From assembly GCF_014805685.1 (NCBI RefSeq), contig NC_060911.1, forward strand, positions 9,152,212 through 9,216,211: 64,000 bases of DNA, written 5' to 3'. Shown here piece by piece: positions 23,854-36,898 of this stretch (the first letter of the stretch is position 1; each line of letters starts with the position of its first letter). The notes beneath the pieces were generated by a model that was not told where the DNA came from, did not search any database, and saw only the letters and a list, made by a program, of their open reading frames with translations. A program made the translations under genes and the position numbers. This stretch comes from Silurus meridionalis (lineage: Eukaryota; Chordata; Actinopteri; Siluriformes; Siluridae).

Positions 23854-26150
23854 TGGGGAGGCCCTCGCCAAGCCAAAACCACCAGTTTGCGGCTTTTGTG
23901 GATTCAGGGGCAGACTCAGAACTTCTGGATCAGGATGTAGTTCAGCAGTTAATGATTGTAACTGAACCATTGCCAGCCATCCTTCAAGTTCAAGCTCTTG
24001 ATGACCATCCACTTTATCAAGCGACCTGTCGCACAAAACCCCTCCGAGTCACCATTGCCGATCAACATCAGGAGTGGCTATCCTTTTTGGTTATTTCGTC
24101 CCCTCACAACCCTGTCATGCTCAGCTTTCCCTGGCTGCAGAAACACAACCCCCGCTTGGACTGGTCCATGGGAAAATTGTTAGAGTGGGGAGCCTTCTGC
24201 CATTCCCACTGTTTAGCTCAGCCATCTGCCTCTGTTTCCCTCTAGACCTTGGGCCTTGACTCCATTCCCTCGGTTTGCCACGACCAAGGACAAAAATTCA
24301 GCAAGACCAGAGCTTCCTCCTTACCTTCTGATTGGCCATATGACTGCGCCATCAACCTCCTACCTGGGTCCCCCCTCTTTTTCTTTTTTGTAGAGATGAA
24401 GGATGGGACATTATACTCCTGCATCGATTTTTATTTTCTCAATAGTATTAACATCAAGACCCGCTATCCGCTCCCCTTAATGGACACGGCTTTCAAACAG
24501 CTCCAAGGAGCTTTCATTTTCACAAAACTGGACCTTAGGAATGCCTACCATTTTGTTCGTATCCTGGAAAGGGATTAATGGAAGACGCCGTTCAACACCC
24601 CATCGGGTCACTATGAATATTTGGTCATGCCGTTTGGCCTCACCAGCTGTTTTCCAGGCTCTCATTAACGACGTGCTATGTAGAACCAGCACATTTTTGT
24701 ACACATCCACTGACCTCCTCCCGCCGATCTTTTTCGTGGCCTAACAAAGCGGAGCAAGCTTTCATCAGACTTAAGGACCTCTTCACGTCTGCCCCAGTGC
24801 TGATTTTCCCCAATCCCTTTCGCCAGTTCATCGTAGAATTCGATGCCTCCAACCTAGGGGTAGGCGCCGTACTGTCCCAAAGGAGCGCTACTGATAGTAA
24901 GTTGCACCCTTGCGCCTTCTTCTCCCGCTGTCTTAACCAAGCGGAACATAATTACCCCATTGGAGAGCGGGAGCTCCTGGCTGTCAAGCTTGCTCTGGAG
25001 GAATGACGTCACTGGTTAGAGGGGGCTGGAGTATCTGTGCACCACCAAACGCCTCAACCCTCGCCAGGCTTTCTGAGGACTTTTTTTAGCAGGTTCAATT
25101 TCTCCCTCTCCTACAGCCCAGGATCTAGGAACGGTAAGCCTGATATTCTTTCCAGGTTACACTCCCCTGTGAAGGAAGGAGACCCCACCTCCACACCCAT
25201 ACTTCCTCCTTCCATTACCGTGCATGCCCTGGACCTGGACCTCGAGGATAGGGTTAAACTTGCCACTGTGGACAAGCCGGTTTCTGAGGGTTGCCCACAA
25301 AAGCTGTTGTTTCCAAAAAGCTGCAGTCCCAAGTGCTCCAGTGGTGTCACGTCTCACCTCTGTTTTGCCATCCTGGAGTTCCCCGTACTCTGTCCCTCCT
25401 CCGGCAGCGGTCCCGGTAACCCACTGTCCAGAGAGATGTCTGTGAATTTGTAGCCGCCTGTTCTACCTGCATGCAACACAAGAACCCTAAGGGCCGCTCA
25501 ATGGGGTTACTACGTCCACTCCCTGTGCCTAAATGACCCTGGCTCACATTGCCCTAGATTTCGTTACCGGACTCCCTCACTCTGCCGGCATTCTTACCAT
25601 GGTGGACCGGTAGCAATTTGGATAACATTTCATTTCCCTAGCCAAACTGCCTTCGGCTAAGGAAACCGCTGCACTCCTTTTCCTGCACGTTTTCCGTCTG
25701 CATTGTCTCCCTCGTAACATCCTCTCTGACCGGGACCCCAATTCACAGCCAAGTTCTTTTGCCTTCTAGGGGTCTCAATCAGCCTTTCCTCTATGTTCCA
25801 TCCACAATCCAATGGCCAGACTTAGAGGCTTAATCAGGATCTAGAGACTGGACTCCATATCATTTGTGCCCAAGATGCCTCCTCATGGCCCTCCAAGCTA
25901 TTGTGGGCCCATAACTCGCTGCCTACTGCCGCCACTAGACTATCGCTCTTTCAGACGGTTTATGGTTACGAACCCCCTCTATTTTCCACCCAGGAGGCTG
26001 AGGCATTCGCCCTTTCTACGTTAGCTCACTTCAGACACTGCTGATTAGGTTGGAGAAGGGCCTACACAGCTCTTCTTAGAGCTTTCCAAAGCTATGCTTG
26101 CTTGGCTAACCGGAGGCGGCGTCCTGTACCCCATTAAAGGCATGGCTTTC
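23852..26150 (+). pseudogene. pol remnant (PR-RT-RH-IN)
   Basis: The ATG at 23852 opens a frame with the protease active site FVDSGAD (about 23895). Reverse transcriptase text follows: [23 protein letters not shown] (about 24520), [13 protein letters not shown] (about 24610). The YxDD active-site block is deleted near 24690. RNase H text [16 protein letters not shown] (about 24835) and the tether SYSPGSRNGKPDILSR (about 25110) follow. Integrase core pieces include DFVTGLP (about 25560) and LSDRDP (about 25725). Stops and frame changes occur throughout. Confidence 0.8.
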
Positions 26151-26207
26151 CACTCGGGACCTTCCACTCAAGGCTGTGTGTCGTAAGCTTGCCCCACGAT
26201 TTCTGGG

Positions 26208-26211
<4 letters not shown>

Positions 26212-26267
<56 letters not shown>
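26212..26267 (+). repeat. (GT)n microsatellite
   Basis: GT dinucleotides over 56 bp, at the truncated 3' side of the old Ty3/gypsy copy. Confidence 0.95.
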
Positions 26268-26268
<1 letters not shown>

Positions 26269-26492
26269 ATGTAGAGTATCCAGAGGTAGCCTCGGATTTC
26301 ACCGCACATTTCACTTCATCCGCTGGAGAATCACGATGGTCTTTAGACATTACCAGTAAAAGATGAAGTATGTGATGAGTCTTGATTCGTCATGTCTTAA
26401 GCTAGATAGCTAGAAAATCTTGCTGCTAATTTTAATTGATTAAGAGATTATCCTTATAGCGAAAGAAAATTTAAATAATGGATGGAAGAATT

Positions 26493-26494
26493 GA

Positions 26495-26562
<68 letters not shown>

Positions 26563-26564
26563 AA
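26493..26564 (+). repeat. (GAAA)n microsatellite
   Basis: Eighteen or so GAAA tetramers. Confidence 0.95.
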
Positions 26565-26915
26565 TTTGGGGTGGACGGTAGGTGGGTGGAAGCAAAGAAA
26601 GTCTTAATTCGTCACATCGTCGGCACGTCAGCAACTGTCTAATAACTGTCTAATGACTTTTACATAGATACAAGTGATGATGGTGATTATGATAATGATG
26701 TTTGATGGATAAAACCTATAAGACATAAGACATGTAGGTTCTAAAAGTATAAAATGTTAAGACGTGCTGTTATAGGAAATTACGTCTTCAGGATTCTAGC
26801 AGGAACGACTACACCACTGAGTAATCCCCTCCTCTGTGTGGTGCATGCTGTCATCTCTACTACCCTCAGTCAATAACACATTGTTGTAGTCTGATACTAG
26901 TGAAGAATGATGGAG

Positions 26916-26948
<33 letters not shown>

Positions 26949-27689
26949 CTCTTTGTAGTGTTCTTCATGCGTGAGCGCTGAAGGAAGTCTAATTAAGCTA
27001 ATGCAGCAGATGTGTCATAAGGTGGCCCTAGTGGAAGGGTGGGATGATTTAGTGCGTGTGTGAGCGAGAGATTTATTGTGCTTTTATGGGACTCGAATAA
27101 CTGAAGGTGCCAACGGGCCATCTGCTCAAGGACAACACACACATACACACAGGCACACACACATTTGCCCAAAGAAACAGAACAAGAGCATGCAGAATTT
27201 GTGTGTCCATGTATGCTTTGGGCAAATGTGTACCTGTGTGTACTGTACGGCGTTTTCTTGTCTGCAGATGGCGGTAAAGGTTGCCACAGAGGTCTCTCCT
27301 CCACCGTCCATTAGCATTAGCCTCAGCAGCAAGGCAGACACACCCTTATCTGCAGGGGAAGAATAGAGTGATGATGGAAAGGAGGGAGATCAAAGCTGCA
27401 GGAAGAAAAGAATGAAGTGTATTTAACCTATATCACATGCTTATGAACATTGTACATGGTTTGTACTTTTGCACTGTGTGTGTTTGTGTGTGTCTGTGTG
27501 GGAAAATGGTGCAGAACTCTTACATGCACGAGTGCATTAAGTATATAAACCAGGTTCAGTGGGTTCAGCTTCATCTAGTGGATGTGATTTGTTAGTGTAT
27601 AACACACACTCGTGCCAATCCTGCCTGGTGTCCTTCGACAAGGAAGACAAATAATAGCAGTGAGTCAGAAAAAATGCTTTTAAAAGAAA

Positions 27690-27695
<6 letters not shown>

Positions 27696-27737
<42 letters not shown>
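27696..27737 (+). repeat. (GA)n microsatellite
   Basis: GA dinucleotides over about 42 bp. A TAA array lies at 27828-27860. Confidence 0.95.
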
Positions 27738-27739
<2 letters not shown>

Positions 27740-27826
27740 AACAGGAAAGAAAGAACTTCACCTTCCCTTATAAATCTATAAATCAGGAAGCTCTGAATTC
27801 AAGGAAATTACTAATAACAGTTCATT

Positions 27827-27864
<38 letters not shown>

Positions 27865-28089
27865 TAGTTTCAGGTATTTGTTTCGTCATTTTGTTGTTTG
27901 TCCTTAAAGATCTTTCCAGCTTTTGACCGAAACTGGCAAAGAACGACTGTAATTTACATATAGTATAAGTAATGCCTGTAAAATGTTGTAATGGTTGTTG
28001 CTGGGGTGAAACTTTCCTGGTAACTCATTTCCTTGTTACCTCCACTTGGGCTCCTGTTTCTTCATTTCCTTCTGGTACCATTTACACCT

Positions 28090-29040
28090 CCATACACAGC
28101 CTTTAGAGCCGGTGACACTTCGGGCCTAGCAACAGCAAGAGACTACTTGTTCCATGGAATCATGGAAGCAAAACGACAATACAGCTATAAAATATCTGGA
28201 CATTTCAGCAACACCAGAGACACACAGTGTCTCTGGCAAAGCATCCAAACTCTAACAAACTATAAACCCCCTAACAAAGACCAGTGACAGTGACATATGT
28301 TTACTTAATATCCTCAATTAATTCTTTGGCCGATTTGAGACCCAAAACAACACACAGGCACAGAAAATCCTACCTTCCCCACACAAGCAGGCTGTATGTC
28401 TGATCCCAGTCAACGTAATAAAAACCCTCCAAAGACTCTTATGTGTAAATTTTTATGTGTTAGTTCTTGGATTTTAGTTAAGCTGGGACTCAACTAGACT
28501 CTCCTTTCAGTAACGGAGTGCTGGACTTCCTATCAGAGAGGCTACAAAATGTACGGGCCGGCAGTAAAACATTCAAGACCATCACACTAAGCACAGGGGC
28601 ACCACAAGGGTGTGTGCTCAGCCTGCTGCTTTTCACCTTGTAAACAGATGATTGTATACCCAGTTACAGCACCAACATGTCATTAAATATGCAGATGACG
28701 CAACTGTAGTGAGCCTTATTACCAACAACAATGAAACAAACTACAGGAGCAAAGTAAGCCGACTGGTCCAGTGGTGTAATGACAATCTTTTCCTTAACGT
28801 GGGAAAGACCAAAGAAATTGTCATCAACTTCAGAATAGGACCTCCACAGCACCCTTCACTAACCATCAACGGTGCCGCAGTGAAGAGGTTGAGCAGCACC
28901 AAGTTCCTGGGAGTGCATATCTCTGAGGACCACTCCTGGATGACAAACAACACATCGCTGGCCAAGAAAGCTAAGTCATGCCTCTACTTGCTCCGCAAAA
29001 TGAAAGCATGAGTCCCACCTCACATCATGTGCTCCTTCTA
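28090..29040 (+). mobile_element. LINE fragment (jockey/CR1-type)
   Basis: The first part encodes a thumb-side linker (RAGDTSGLATARDYL, then WQSIQTLTNYKPP, about 28110-28270) that precedes the reverse transcriptase in this fish LINE group. A deletion removes most RT blocks. The second part has APQGCV-like text near 28600, then IKYADDATVVSLITNN (about 28685-28730) with the ADD active site, then GKTKEIVINFR and KFLGVHIS. It ends abruptly at about 29040 against an antisense BEL/Pao relic. Frameshifts are present. Confidence 0.8.
28652..29011 (+). pseudogene. LINE reverse transcriptase C-terminal part
   Basis: The open stretch covers the YADDAT active site through NDNLFLNVGKTKE and KRLSSTKFLGVHI to CLYLLRKMKA. 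It is the best preserved coding piece of this LINE copy but starts after the other catalytic aspartate block and ends before the C-terminal domain. Confidence 0.75.
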
Positions 29041-30074
29041 GCCCAAGACCACTTTGCTATCAGTGAAGAACTTGGTGGATTCTAGCTTCAAGCCTAGTTT
29101 ATCATCAATAAGTACAGCTATTTCTACAGCAAAAACTGCAGCACATAGTTCCAGTCTTGGAATGGTTTTGAATCTGACGTATGTTTGACCCTTTTCTACA
29201 ACCTTGGACTGTTTGCAAAAACATGGACCTTCATCCTGAAGTCTACAACTTCTTTTCTCAGATCATCGTCCTTATACTACAGAAATCTCAGAAAATGTCT
29301 GTAATCCTCTCTGAGCATGAAAGAGTAAAACATCTGCTATATGTCTACCAGGATAGCAACTCTTTCCTTCCTGAACCTTATCAGAACTCCAAGAAGTGAG
29401 TTGTTGAGGTCAGGGCCTGTAAGAAGCACTTGGTTAAAAGAAATGCCTGAGTATTGAGCACTAGAAGCAACCACTCTGATTTGGTCTGTTTTTTGTGTAT
29501 AAAACACACTAAAGGTTGGCAGGTCCTTCTTTATTTTCAAAAGGCGGAGCTACCTCGGCATGACCGCTCTCAATTATTTTTGCCATGAAAGCCACATATT
29601 GCTGTGTTAGGACCAAGCTAACTGTGTTAGCTTGCTGAGGTGTGGGTGATGTAGGGTTGCATTAGTTGTTTTCATGCTGTCACACTCAAGGAGTGGTGGT
29701 AGTGGGATTGTAACCTTTCCTTTGGTTGACCTAACCACAAAGTTTTCAGCTCTTAGACCAGATGTCTCTGCTGTGCCAGAGCACATTCTTAAATGACATT
29801 CTTCTTGATATTAAACAGTTCAAAGAACCTGGACCTTGCTAACGACCTGTTACTTTGGTTGTCAAGGACGACATACTTCATACAGCTTCACAAGACAAAT
29901 CTCAAAATATGACCAAATTACTTGTCCCACACCACAGATTTCATTGAAGTTTGAATCGATAACACCTTTGCCATCGCTGCTTAGTTTTCCCTTCCCGCCA
30001 TTGTGTGGTGGCATTGAGGAACTCGTGAGTGAGGGGCCCGGGTGCATGGCAGAGTCATGAGCAAACTCAACCAT
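29041..30074 (-). mobile_element. BEL/Pao LTR retrotransposon relic
   Basis: Minus-strand translation gives, from high to low coordinates, a PPLLECDS phrase (protease-RT linker, about 29690), HHPHL, then an RT start (KIRVV-like DQIRVVASSAQY, about 29480). VLLTGPDLNNSLLGVLIRFR (about 29380) is a hallmark of BEL/Pao reverse transcriptases. QMFYSFMLREDYRHFLRF follows, and then RNase H text ELCAAVFAVEIAVL and FFTDSKVVLG (about 29041-29150). Stops and deletions are frequent and no LTR is seen. The upstream piece at 29862-30074 is unassigned. Confidence 0.8.
29337..29540 (-). pseudogene. BEL/Pao reverse transcriptase fragment
   Basis: This 67-residue open stretch contains FSVFYTQKTDQIRVV, GISFNQVLLTGPDLNN and GVLIRFRKERVA, the conserved N-terminal RT blocks of BEL/Pao elements. 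A stop follows immediately where the family continues with the catalytic aspartate block. Confidence 0.8.
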
Positions 30075-30260
30075 TTAAAAATAAAAGTCTTTACAGCCTT
30101 ATGTATAAAAGACAACATATCAAAATTAAAGCTTTTAAAGTTGTTGAAGGTTTTTTTTTGTTTGTTTGTTTTTTACTGAAACTGAGCGCAAACGTGCTAA
30201 AAAGTTGCTCAAAGGCAGCTGATGTGCGTAGGGGAGTGTTGAGCCTTGATGACGTCCTCA

Positions 30261-30442
30261 ACAGAGGTGTAAAATGTAATTGTAATGGACATTGTCAATT
30301 CAAATATGGTGGAGTTAAAAGTACATATATTAAATCATAAATGTAGTTAAGAAAAGAGTAAAAATTACTTATATTTTTGATACTCACTAAATTACTTGAG
30401 TAACTAAGTATTGTACATTTACTCAAATACTTTACACCGCTG
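30261..30442. mobile_element. hAT-like MITE
   Basis: The left end CAGAGGTGTAAAATG and the right end read in reverse (CAGCGGTGTAAAG) form imperfect inverted repeats of the CAGAGGTG type used by many fish hAT elements. Internal phrases such as ACTTGAGTAACTAAG and TTTACTCAAATAC resemble those in the element at 53344. Flanking octamers agree only partly, so the target duplication is not convincing. Confidence 0.5.
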
Positions 30443-30582
30443 TCTTCCACTTCTTAGTTATATTTTGATGGTCGTCTCTAAGTCTGGTCAATACCGTTAT
30501 CCAATTTTTTTAGAATCATAGTATTTCCCATACGGATATATCATCACACCTGTTGTCACCACCCATCCAGATATTACAGCTC

Positions 30583-30721
<139 letters not shown>

Positions 30722-30798
30722 TGACACATTGCCAAACTTTTCCATCAATGGGAATTTGAGTTATTCAAAATTCTGACACATAAAGAAATGTGTTGGTG

Positions 30799-30960
30799 TG
30801 TGTGTGTGTGTGTGTGTGTCTGTGTCTGTGTCTGTGTGTGCATGTGCGCTCGTGTTCGAAGAGACAAGCCGTAACGATTTCAAATGCGAATGCAAATGAT
30901 TGCATCGCTCCAAACAGGTTTCTGTCTTGAACACTGACACCCAGAAAGTTTTGAATTCTT

Positions 30961-31015
<55 letters not shown>

Positions 31016-31060
31016 CTTGCGTGTGTGTGTTTGTGTGTGTTGTGTGTGTTTGTGTGTGTT
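30799..31060 (+). repeat. (GT)n microsatellite cluster
   Basis: A GT run at 30799-30838 with TCTG variants, and a second GT run at 30964-31011 that degenerates through GCGTG and GTTTGTGT to about 31060. The 120 bp between them (30845-30960) is repeat-free. Confidence 0.9.
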
Positions 31061-32822
31061 TGGGGGAGGTGTTAGGGAAAATCGTAGCCTGTTTTCACTA
31101 GCTGCTGTTGATGTTTTTTTTTTTTGTGGTGTAGCTTGGCAGCTTCTTACGGCTGATTCGACAACTGTGAAAAACATGGTAATGAGGCGACATGCAGATG
31201 TTTTTGGAAAATATCGAATTCGTTCCAGCACATGCACCGCACATACTAATATGACAGCTACTTTCAGGAGATTCAAATTAACATAAATTAACATACAACT
31301 GATTAAGAAAGCTGTATTTTTTTTCTCCTGCTCGTTGTTTCTGCAGTGTCGATGCACACGTTCGTCGATTTTTATCCTCAGGAGTCAAAACTGCAATAGC
31401 ACCTATGTTGCATAAATGATAACTTGCTGCACAAAAAAATTTAGTGTAGCATTTCGTAGTAGTTCATTGGTGGGTATTTTGGTGGGTACGTTGGTGGGTG
31501 AATTTGGGTATTTTTACAATCTTTTGTATTTAATTGCTTCCGTTTCATTTCATTAACAGGTTTCCACTGTTGGCAAAAGGTGCATTGTACTGCAATGCTT
31601 TCACAATGGGTGAACTTGGATGTTGCCCCTGTCCCTTGGACCCAAGGGCCTGTCTAATTTCATTTGAGTGAATAATTTATTAAAATGGAGCCTAAATGGC
31701 CAAGGGATTTCACTCAACCATCAATGTTAAAAAAACAACAATTTGGTATGTGGGATAAAAAGTAATGCAACATGTACTTACTGTTTGATTCCACTTATTA
31801 AGCATGTTCACAAGCCTGATCAGTTTTGAGTACTGGTAAAACAGCTTGACACTTGGTAAATACTCGGAGATCATTAGTGTAGTGTAGAGTAGTGTTTGGT
31901 TTCTAAAGAGTATTAACTGTGATATAATTATCTGCATTACAAGGACAGATTTGAAAGACAAAATGCTTGATGGGACATTTCAATAAAATGTCCCAAATGT
32001 CGTACGATTCAGGTGTGTAAAATTATGTGTACTGAAACACACAATTACACAAAGACACAGAATAGATCAGGCACAAAAGAAGTGCTTTTGGTATTATATT
32101 TATAGATCGATGCTCGCCAGTCATTTCTTCCAGTAAGAGCATCGTAACAGCAGATAACGAGTATCCCAAACGCACAAAAGAATTTCTCCATTGTCCTCGT
32201 AACAATGCCATTAGATGTATGGCCGTAGTCACAGTTTATGGATGAGCACTAATCAAAGAGCCTTTTGCTGCTATGTCATTAGAGCTCATAAAACTTAATG
32301 TGCTTGAAGGTAAGAGGGTAAAAAGCTCTCGTTAAAGTGTAAATGAGTGCAGGGACCAGCAAAGAGCTTCTTTTTGCAGGGGCTTAGACAGCACCTCTAG
32401 ACTGAAGTGGCGGCAAAAAAAAAAAAAAAAAACTATTGTTCGTAAATTTTTAAATATTAATTAATTCGACTAATGAAATCTGTAAATCTGTTCATTATTT
32501 TTGAGGACAGTGTTATTAACATAACAGTAGTTTGATTAAAAATAAAAAATAAAAAAAAGGCTGAGGTCATCAACCAGCTAGACTAGCTATCCAGGTAGCA
32601 ATGAAATATATATAATACCACTAGCTGATTATTGTAACTAGTGTTTAGCAATCACAAAACAAGTTACATTTTTATTATAACTATAGTTAGGCATTTAGTA
32701 TTGGCTCATTCCATGGAAGCCAAAAAAGGGGCATGATGCTTCAATATGGATTATGTCTTTTATGCCTACATTAGAACAGTGATCCAGTCTCACCTGGACA
32801 TGCCACACACTTGGTAGTCAAC
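31061..32822. other. Unique DNA
   Basis: No gene or element is recognised. A homopolymer A run lies near 32417. The stretches 31560-31690 and 32220-32330 are repeat-free and look conserved. Confidence 0.4.
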
Positions 32823-32950
32823 AGTGGTGGACAGTAACAAAGTAAATGTAATTTGTTACTGTAATTAAGTAGGTTTTTTCCATGAGTGTACTTCACTGAA
32901 GTATTTCCATTTGGGGAGACTTTTACTTCACGGCATTTCAAAGTCAAATA
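32823..32950 (+). repeat. hAT-like end fragment
   Basis: The text CAGTGGTGGACAGTAACAAA and the following TTGTTACTGTAATTAAGTAG match the left end of fish hAT-type MITEs. No matching right end is visible, so it is a fragment. Confidence 0.5.
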
Positions 32951-33229
32951 TGGTTGATAGTGGTATCTACTTAGCACAAACCTACAGTTCAGCATCAGTT
33001 CAACAGCAAACAGAACATTTGCAACATAAATGATGGAATATACTCCTGACTATAACTTGCGACAACACCTGTGGCCTTATTTGTGCAATTTTTTTAAGTA
33101 GTTGAGGCTCATGAAATTTCAAAGATATCTATCAGTGTTTGACTCATTAATAAAATTCTTATTTTTTAACCAACAGCATCTACAGTAAGCCATTAATATT
33201 ACAATGTAGGAAAACTTTATGCTGATCAA

Positions 33230-33490
33230 AAACAAGCTGTACAGCTACATTCTAGATCTCAATAGCAGACATCTCACTTTGAGCATGAGAAGACTTGTCA
33301 GGAGAATGTCACAGTAGTTCAATCTCAAGATGACATGGTCCTGAAGAAGTACCTGAGTGGCCTTTGTGGAAAGAAATCACAGAATCCTCCTGCTGTTGTA
33401 AAAGTGAAGTCTACATGACTGAATCAGGCCAGCAACCTGAGCAGAGAAGGATGATTGTCAAATGGCATGATACAAGATTTCTCAAGGGAG
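33230..33490 (-). pseudogene. L2/CR1-type LINE fragment
   Basis: Minus-strand translation gives LVARLIQSCRLHFYNSRRIL and, after a frame break, ATQVLLQDHVILRLNYCD with LLTSLL. This matches the region after the RT palm in L2-type LINEs (family pattern 'LVxALVISRLDYCN'). Only about 80 codons are recognisable and there are no ends. Confidence 0.6.
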
Positions 33491-33769
33491 ATCACAAGAT
33501 ATTTAGGTTGGGTTATCTGCTAAAATAGTCATCTTGTTCATGTATTGCAGTTCCCAAAGGGTCTGCTTTGGTTTTGACCCTCTCATTTTCATCTTTCATC
33601 CTTGCTCCTACTGTCTATCCAAGTTTCTTTATCTTTTTTGTTTTTTTGTGCACCTGCTTAATGAAAATGCTCTAGAAAGGGTGGCATTAAGCATAACCCC
33701 TTTGCTAAATCAAGACATTCCAAAATATGTATGTTCTACATGTACTATATATAAAAAGATTGTAAGCAA

Positions 33770-33905
33770 GGAGGTGGTAGCTCAGTGTTTAAGGCTCTGG
33801 TTTACTGATCGAAAAGTCTAGCGCTTTACTTGTGCTATAACATGGCTAAACCTCACTGGGATATGCAAAGAAAGAATTCCATTGTGCTGTAACACAGCAA
33901 ATGAT
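33770..33905 (+). repeat. tRNA-derived SINE fragment
   Basis: A plus-strand head GGTAGCTCAGTGTTTAAGG (A box) is followed by GATCGAAAAGTCTAGCGC where the B box would be (decayed). A tail GGGATATGCAAAGAAAGAAT with TGTGCTGTAA follows. The tail matches the minus-strand SINE at 139-392 (GGATATGCGAAGAACAAAT). Confidence 0.65.
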
Positions 33906-36660
33906 TATGTATTTGTGCCCCCCTGGGATAACCATTTAGACTATTCTATAGAAAGATTCCGTTTACCATATCCAACTGATTCTGCAACCCCGTTATTTGA
34001 TTGTTAATTCTCATCCGAGCTCATTTGCAATTATGTAAATCTATTTCCCTTTATCTCATAATACACTTCATTCCAAACCTCCTCATCATTATCTGCTCCC
34101 ATTGAAGCTTTCCCTGTCCCGTTAATCCCAGCTTTGATGTGCCTACTACTTACTGCCTTCTCCACCCAGCAGCTACGGTTCTACAACAGTTCTATGGCTC
34201 ATTTCATCATGGAACATATCTTATTTTTGCCCTCTGACCAGTTGTGGTTCAGTTAACCAGTTAAAGAGTTTGAATCTCAGTGTAGCTAAGCTGCAGTGGC
34301 TGGGTCTTAATCCTCAATTGTTCAGTTGTATCTTGTCTGAATTGTAGTCCCTGTTTAATAAAGGCACCAGTTACAAATGGTAAAGATAAATTGTTATGGT
34401 TAAATGTAAGTGATTAATGTAAGTCTTAAGGTTGTCCTGTAAAATTTCACAATATTAGTGCCAACTTCAATTTTGTTTTTTTGTTCCAGGGAAGACTCCA
34501 GTGGCTTAACATGATCGCAACTGCGTCTATCTATCATATGATTCGCTGATCTACAGCCCACTAGCCAAATGTGGCCCGACCCTCTCATTTGAACTGCCCT
34601 ATGAACAATGCCAGAGACATATTTTGAAATTTTTATTTTAAAAAAATGTTTTACTTTTATCATGTCTGTATTTTATTATAAACTAAATTTTTTATAGTTC
34701 TTAATAGCAGTTGAGGCACAGATAATTGGTTGTCGGAAAAATTGGTGAAAATCCATACAAATTTTTTTTTCCAGCTTCCGGTCATTAGGAGAGGGGTTTA
34801 TGACATCATGTGCTGTTTGCTTTTACACGTGGGACTGCGTGCTGCACAGAGTGCGCTACGTTATATTTATGATTTATAATTTATTGATTATATAATTATA
34901 TTTATGCATTAATATACTATATTTCCTTCAGTACATTTTCATGATTCAGTTTTAATTTTTTATTTTTGTAATGAAGTTCAGGAATAATTTACATAGTGTT
35001 TTTTTTTTTCAGTAACCATTTTAAAAACAATCGGGTAATTAATCAGCCATCAAAAAGTAAAATCCAACCTAAAAAAAATCCTTTTTTATTTGACCTCTAG
35101 TTATTAACATTGACCGATTAGCCTAAATAATTGTTAGATTTCACCCACCAATCATATGCATTTGCATAAGTAAATAAATGTTTTGATTTTAATAGCAATA
35201 AATATGAAAATAATGACATTATGGCAATACTATTGATCTTTTAATAGGCTTTATATATCTATAGTAATGCTAATTTATCTGTATGAGGCTTAACAAAATA
35301 AACTAATCTCCTACTGTAAATTCTAATAAGATCACCACAATAAAATTTGTAGTCACTTCAGCCCGTGCAATTTTCTATTACAGACTGTTTTTTCTATTAC
35401 AGCCCCCATTAAAGAAAGGAAAAATTATGTGGCACTTACAGAAAAAAGTTAAGGGACCCCTGAGATTAATTTCTTGGCAAACCCATGAATAAAAACTTTA
35501 AACCTGTTCTCATTCTCAAGAAGTTAAATTATTTTAAAACTATCTGGAGTAGACAAGACGACATTGAAAAACATTCCCAAAATTACAATGAGTGCAATGA
35601 CTTCTGAAGAGACTAATCTTATATAAGGGCTGTGTACCATGCTTGCTAAAGTGTACTTGATAAAAATGTACCATGTGGTAGGGCAGAGCTCCAAGTCAGA
35701 AGGACAGGAGACTAGTGCACAGACAGCAGATTGTTCTCTATTGCATTGAAGACCTTGGAATAGGGCAGCTTTAACTTAATTACCCGGCAGTGAAAGGAAG
35801 TCTGCAGTTTGCCTTAGTGACCCGCATCACCCCCAACACACACACAAATTTAACCGAGCTGAAATTTATGATGTCTTCTGGGACTTTTTGATCCGGTAGA
35901 AATTGCGTATTAGCTTTGAGAGAGAAAAGATGATTATAGGTGTCTTTCAATGGCAACATTTCTTTTGTTTCACTGACTGAAGATGTAGTCACTGTATCCT
36001 TACTAGCCCATCATTCTTAACTTTTGCTGGAGTGAATGTGATCATTTTGATCAACGTCTAAATAATATTTGACCTGTGTTGGATTTTTGTTATAGATACA
36101 TTTTGGTACTTAACTGCGCTAAATCTTGTGTATTAAGTGAGAAATAAAACATGGCATGCTGTTATAGGTTAAAAATCAACACAGAGTGTGTCCAATCCCA
36201 AGCTGATTATTTCAGAATTATGGCACATTAAGAAGTGTTGGTTTTTTTTGTAGTCATATCACATTAAATGCTGTGGAACATCTTTAAAAAAAGAATGTGG
36301 TTCCTAGTGGCAAAATGTTGTTTTTGTGGTTTTATTTTTTGTACTTTCTCTATCTTTCGAATAAAAGCTGCACATCATGTTGTTTTTTTGTTTTTTAAGA
36401 TTTAAATGTTCAGGTTCATTTACCAATGAAGTCAAGTTCCTGCCAAGATTTAGTTTGGAAACTTGCCTTTGATGAGTCAGTATTTTCATTCCACTCTTAA
36501 TAATGATTGTTCTACCTACCTTTCAGCTTGAAACCCAAAGATATAGTTCATGCTTCTTCTTATTTTTTGCCTTAGCACAGACACAATAAATGAATAAAGG
36601 CAGCTGTAATGTTGATGTTTGTTTTGGGAAATAAGTCTGGAAATAAGGCAACTCTGTCTC
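33906..36660. other. Unique AT-rich DNA
   Basis: No gene is recognised. Short frames at 34400-34663 and 35780-35992 on the minus strand carry no known domain. Confidence 0.4.
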
Positions 36661-36673
36661 ATATATATATATG

Positions 36674-36717
<44 letters not shown>
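36661..36717 (+). repeat. (AT)n and (CA)n microsatellite
   Basis: A short AT run followed by about 42 bp of CA. Confidence 0.9.
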
Positions 36718-36719
<2 letters not shown>

Positions 36720-36896
36720 GTTTGTCTGAGGTCTGCTTGTTGTTTGGGTAAGATGGTAATCTGATTGCCTAACCAATGATCTGCATTAGATATATTAATG
36801 GAAACTGTAATAGGCTGCAGTGAATGCAGCACATCTTGTTAGTATTGATTCTCTTAATGTTAAAAGCACTTTACATCAAAAGGGAGATAGCCTTGT

Positions 36897-36898
<2 letters not shown>

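Larger units (their letters stand above)
23335..26211 (+). mobile_element. Old Ty3/gypsy retrotransposon, both ends lost
   Basis: Only the last 30 or so bases of the 5' LTR survive (to CTCTGACA at 23366). The primer-binding-site sequence ACAATCTGGC follows at 23369-23378, identical to that of the younger element at 48169. Gag, protease, reverse transcriptase, RNase H and integrase remnants follow in order. The body stops at a LAPRFLG phrase just before a GT array at 26212, so the C-terminal part and 3' LTR are absent. Many stops and frame changes show it is dead. Confidence 0.85.
26268..28089. other. Unique DNA with several microsatellites
   Basis: No gene is recognised. It includes the GAAA, GA and TAA arrays listed separately and a CT/TTTC-rich patch at about 26918-26955. 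Confidence 0.45.

Noticed and set aside
30261..30442. Confident hAT insertion with target duplication
   Set aside because: The terminal repeats look right but the flanking octamers agree only partly, so I kept it at low confidence.
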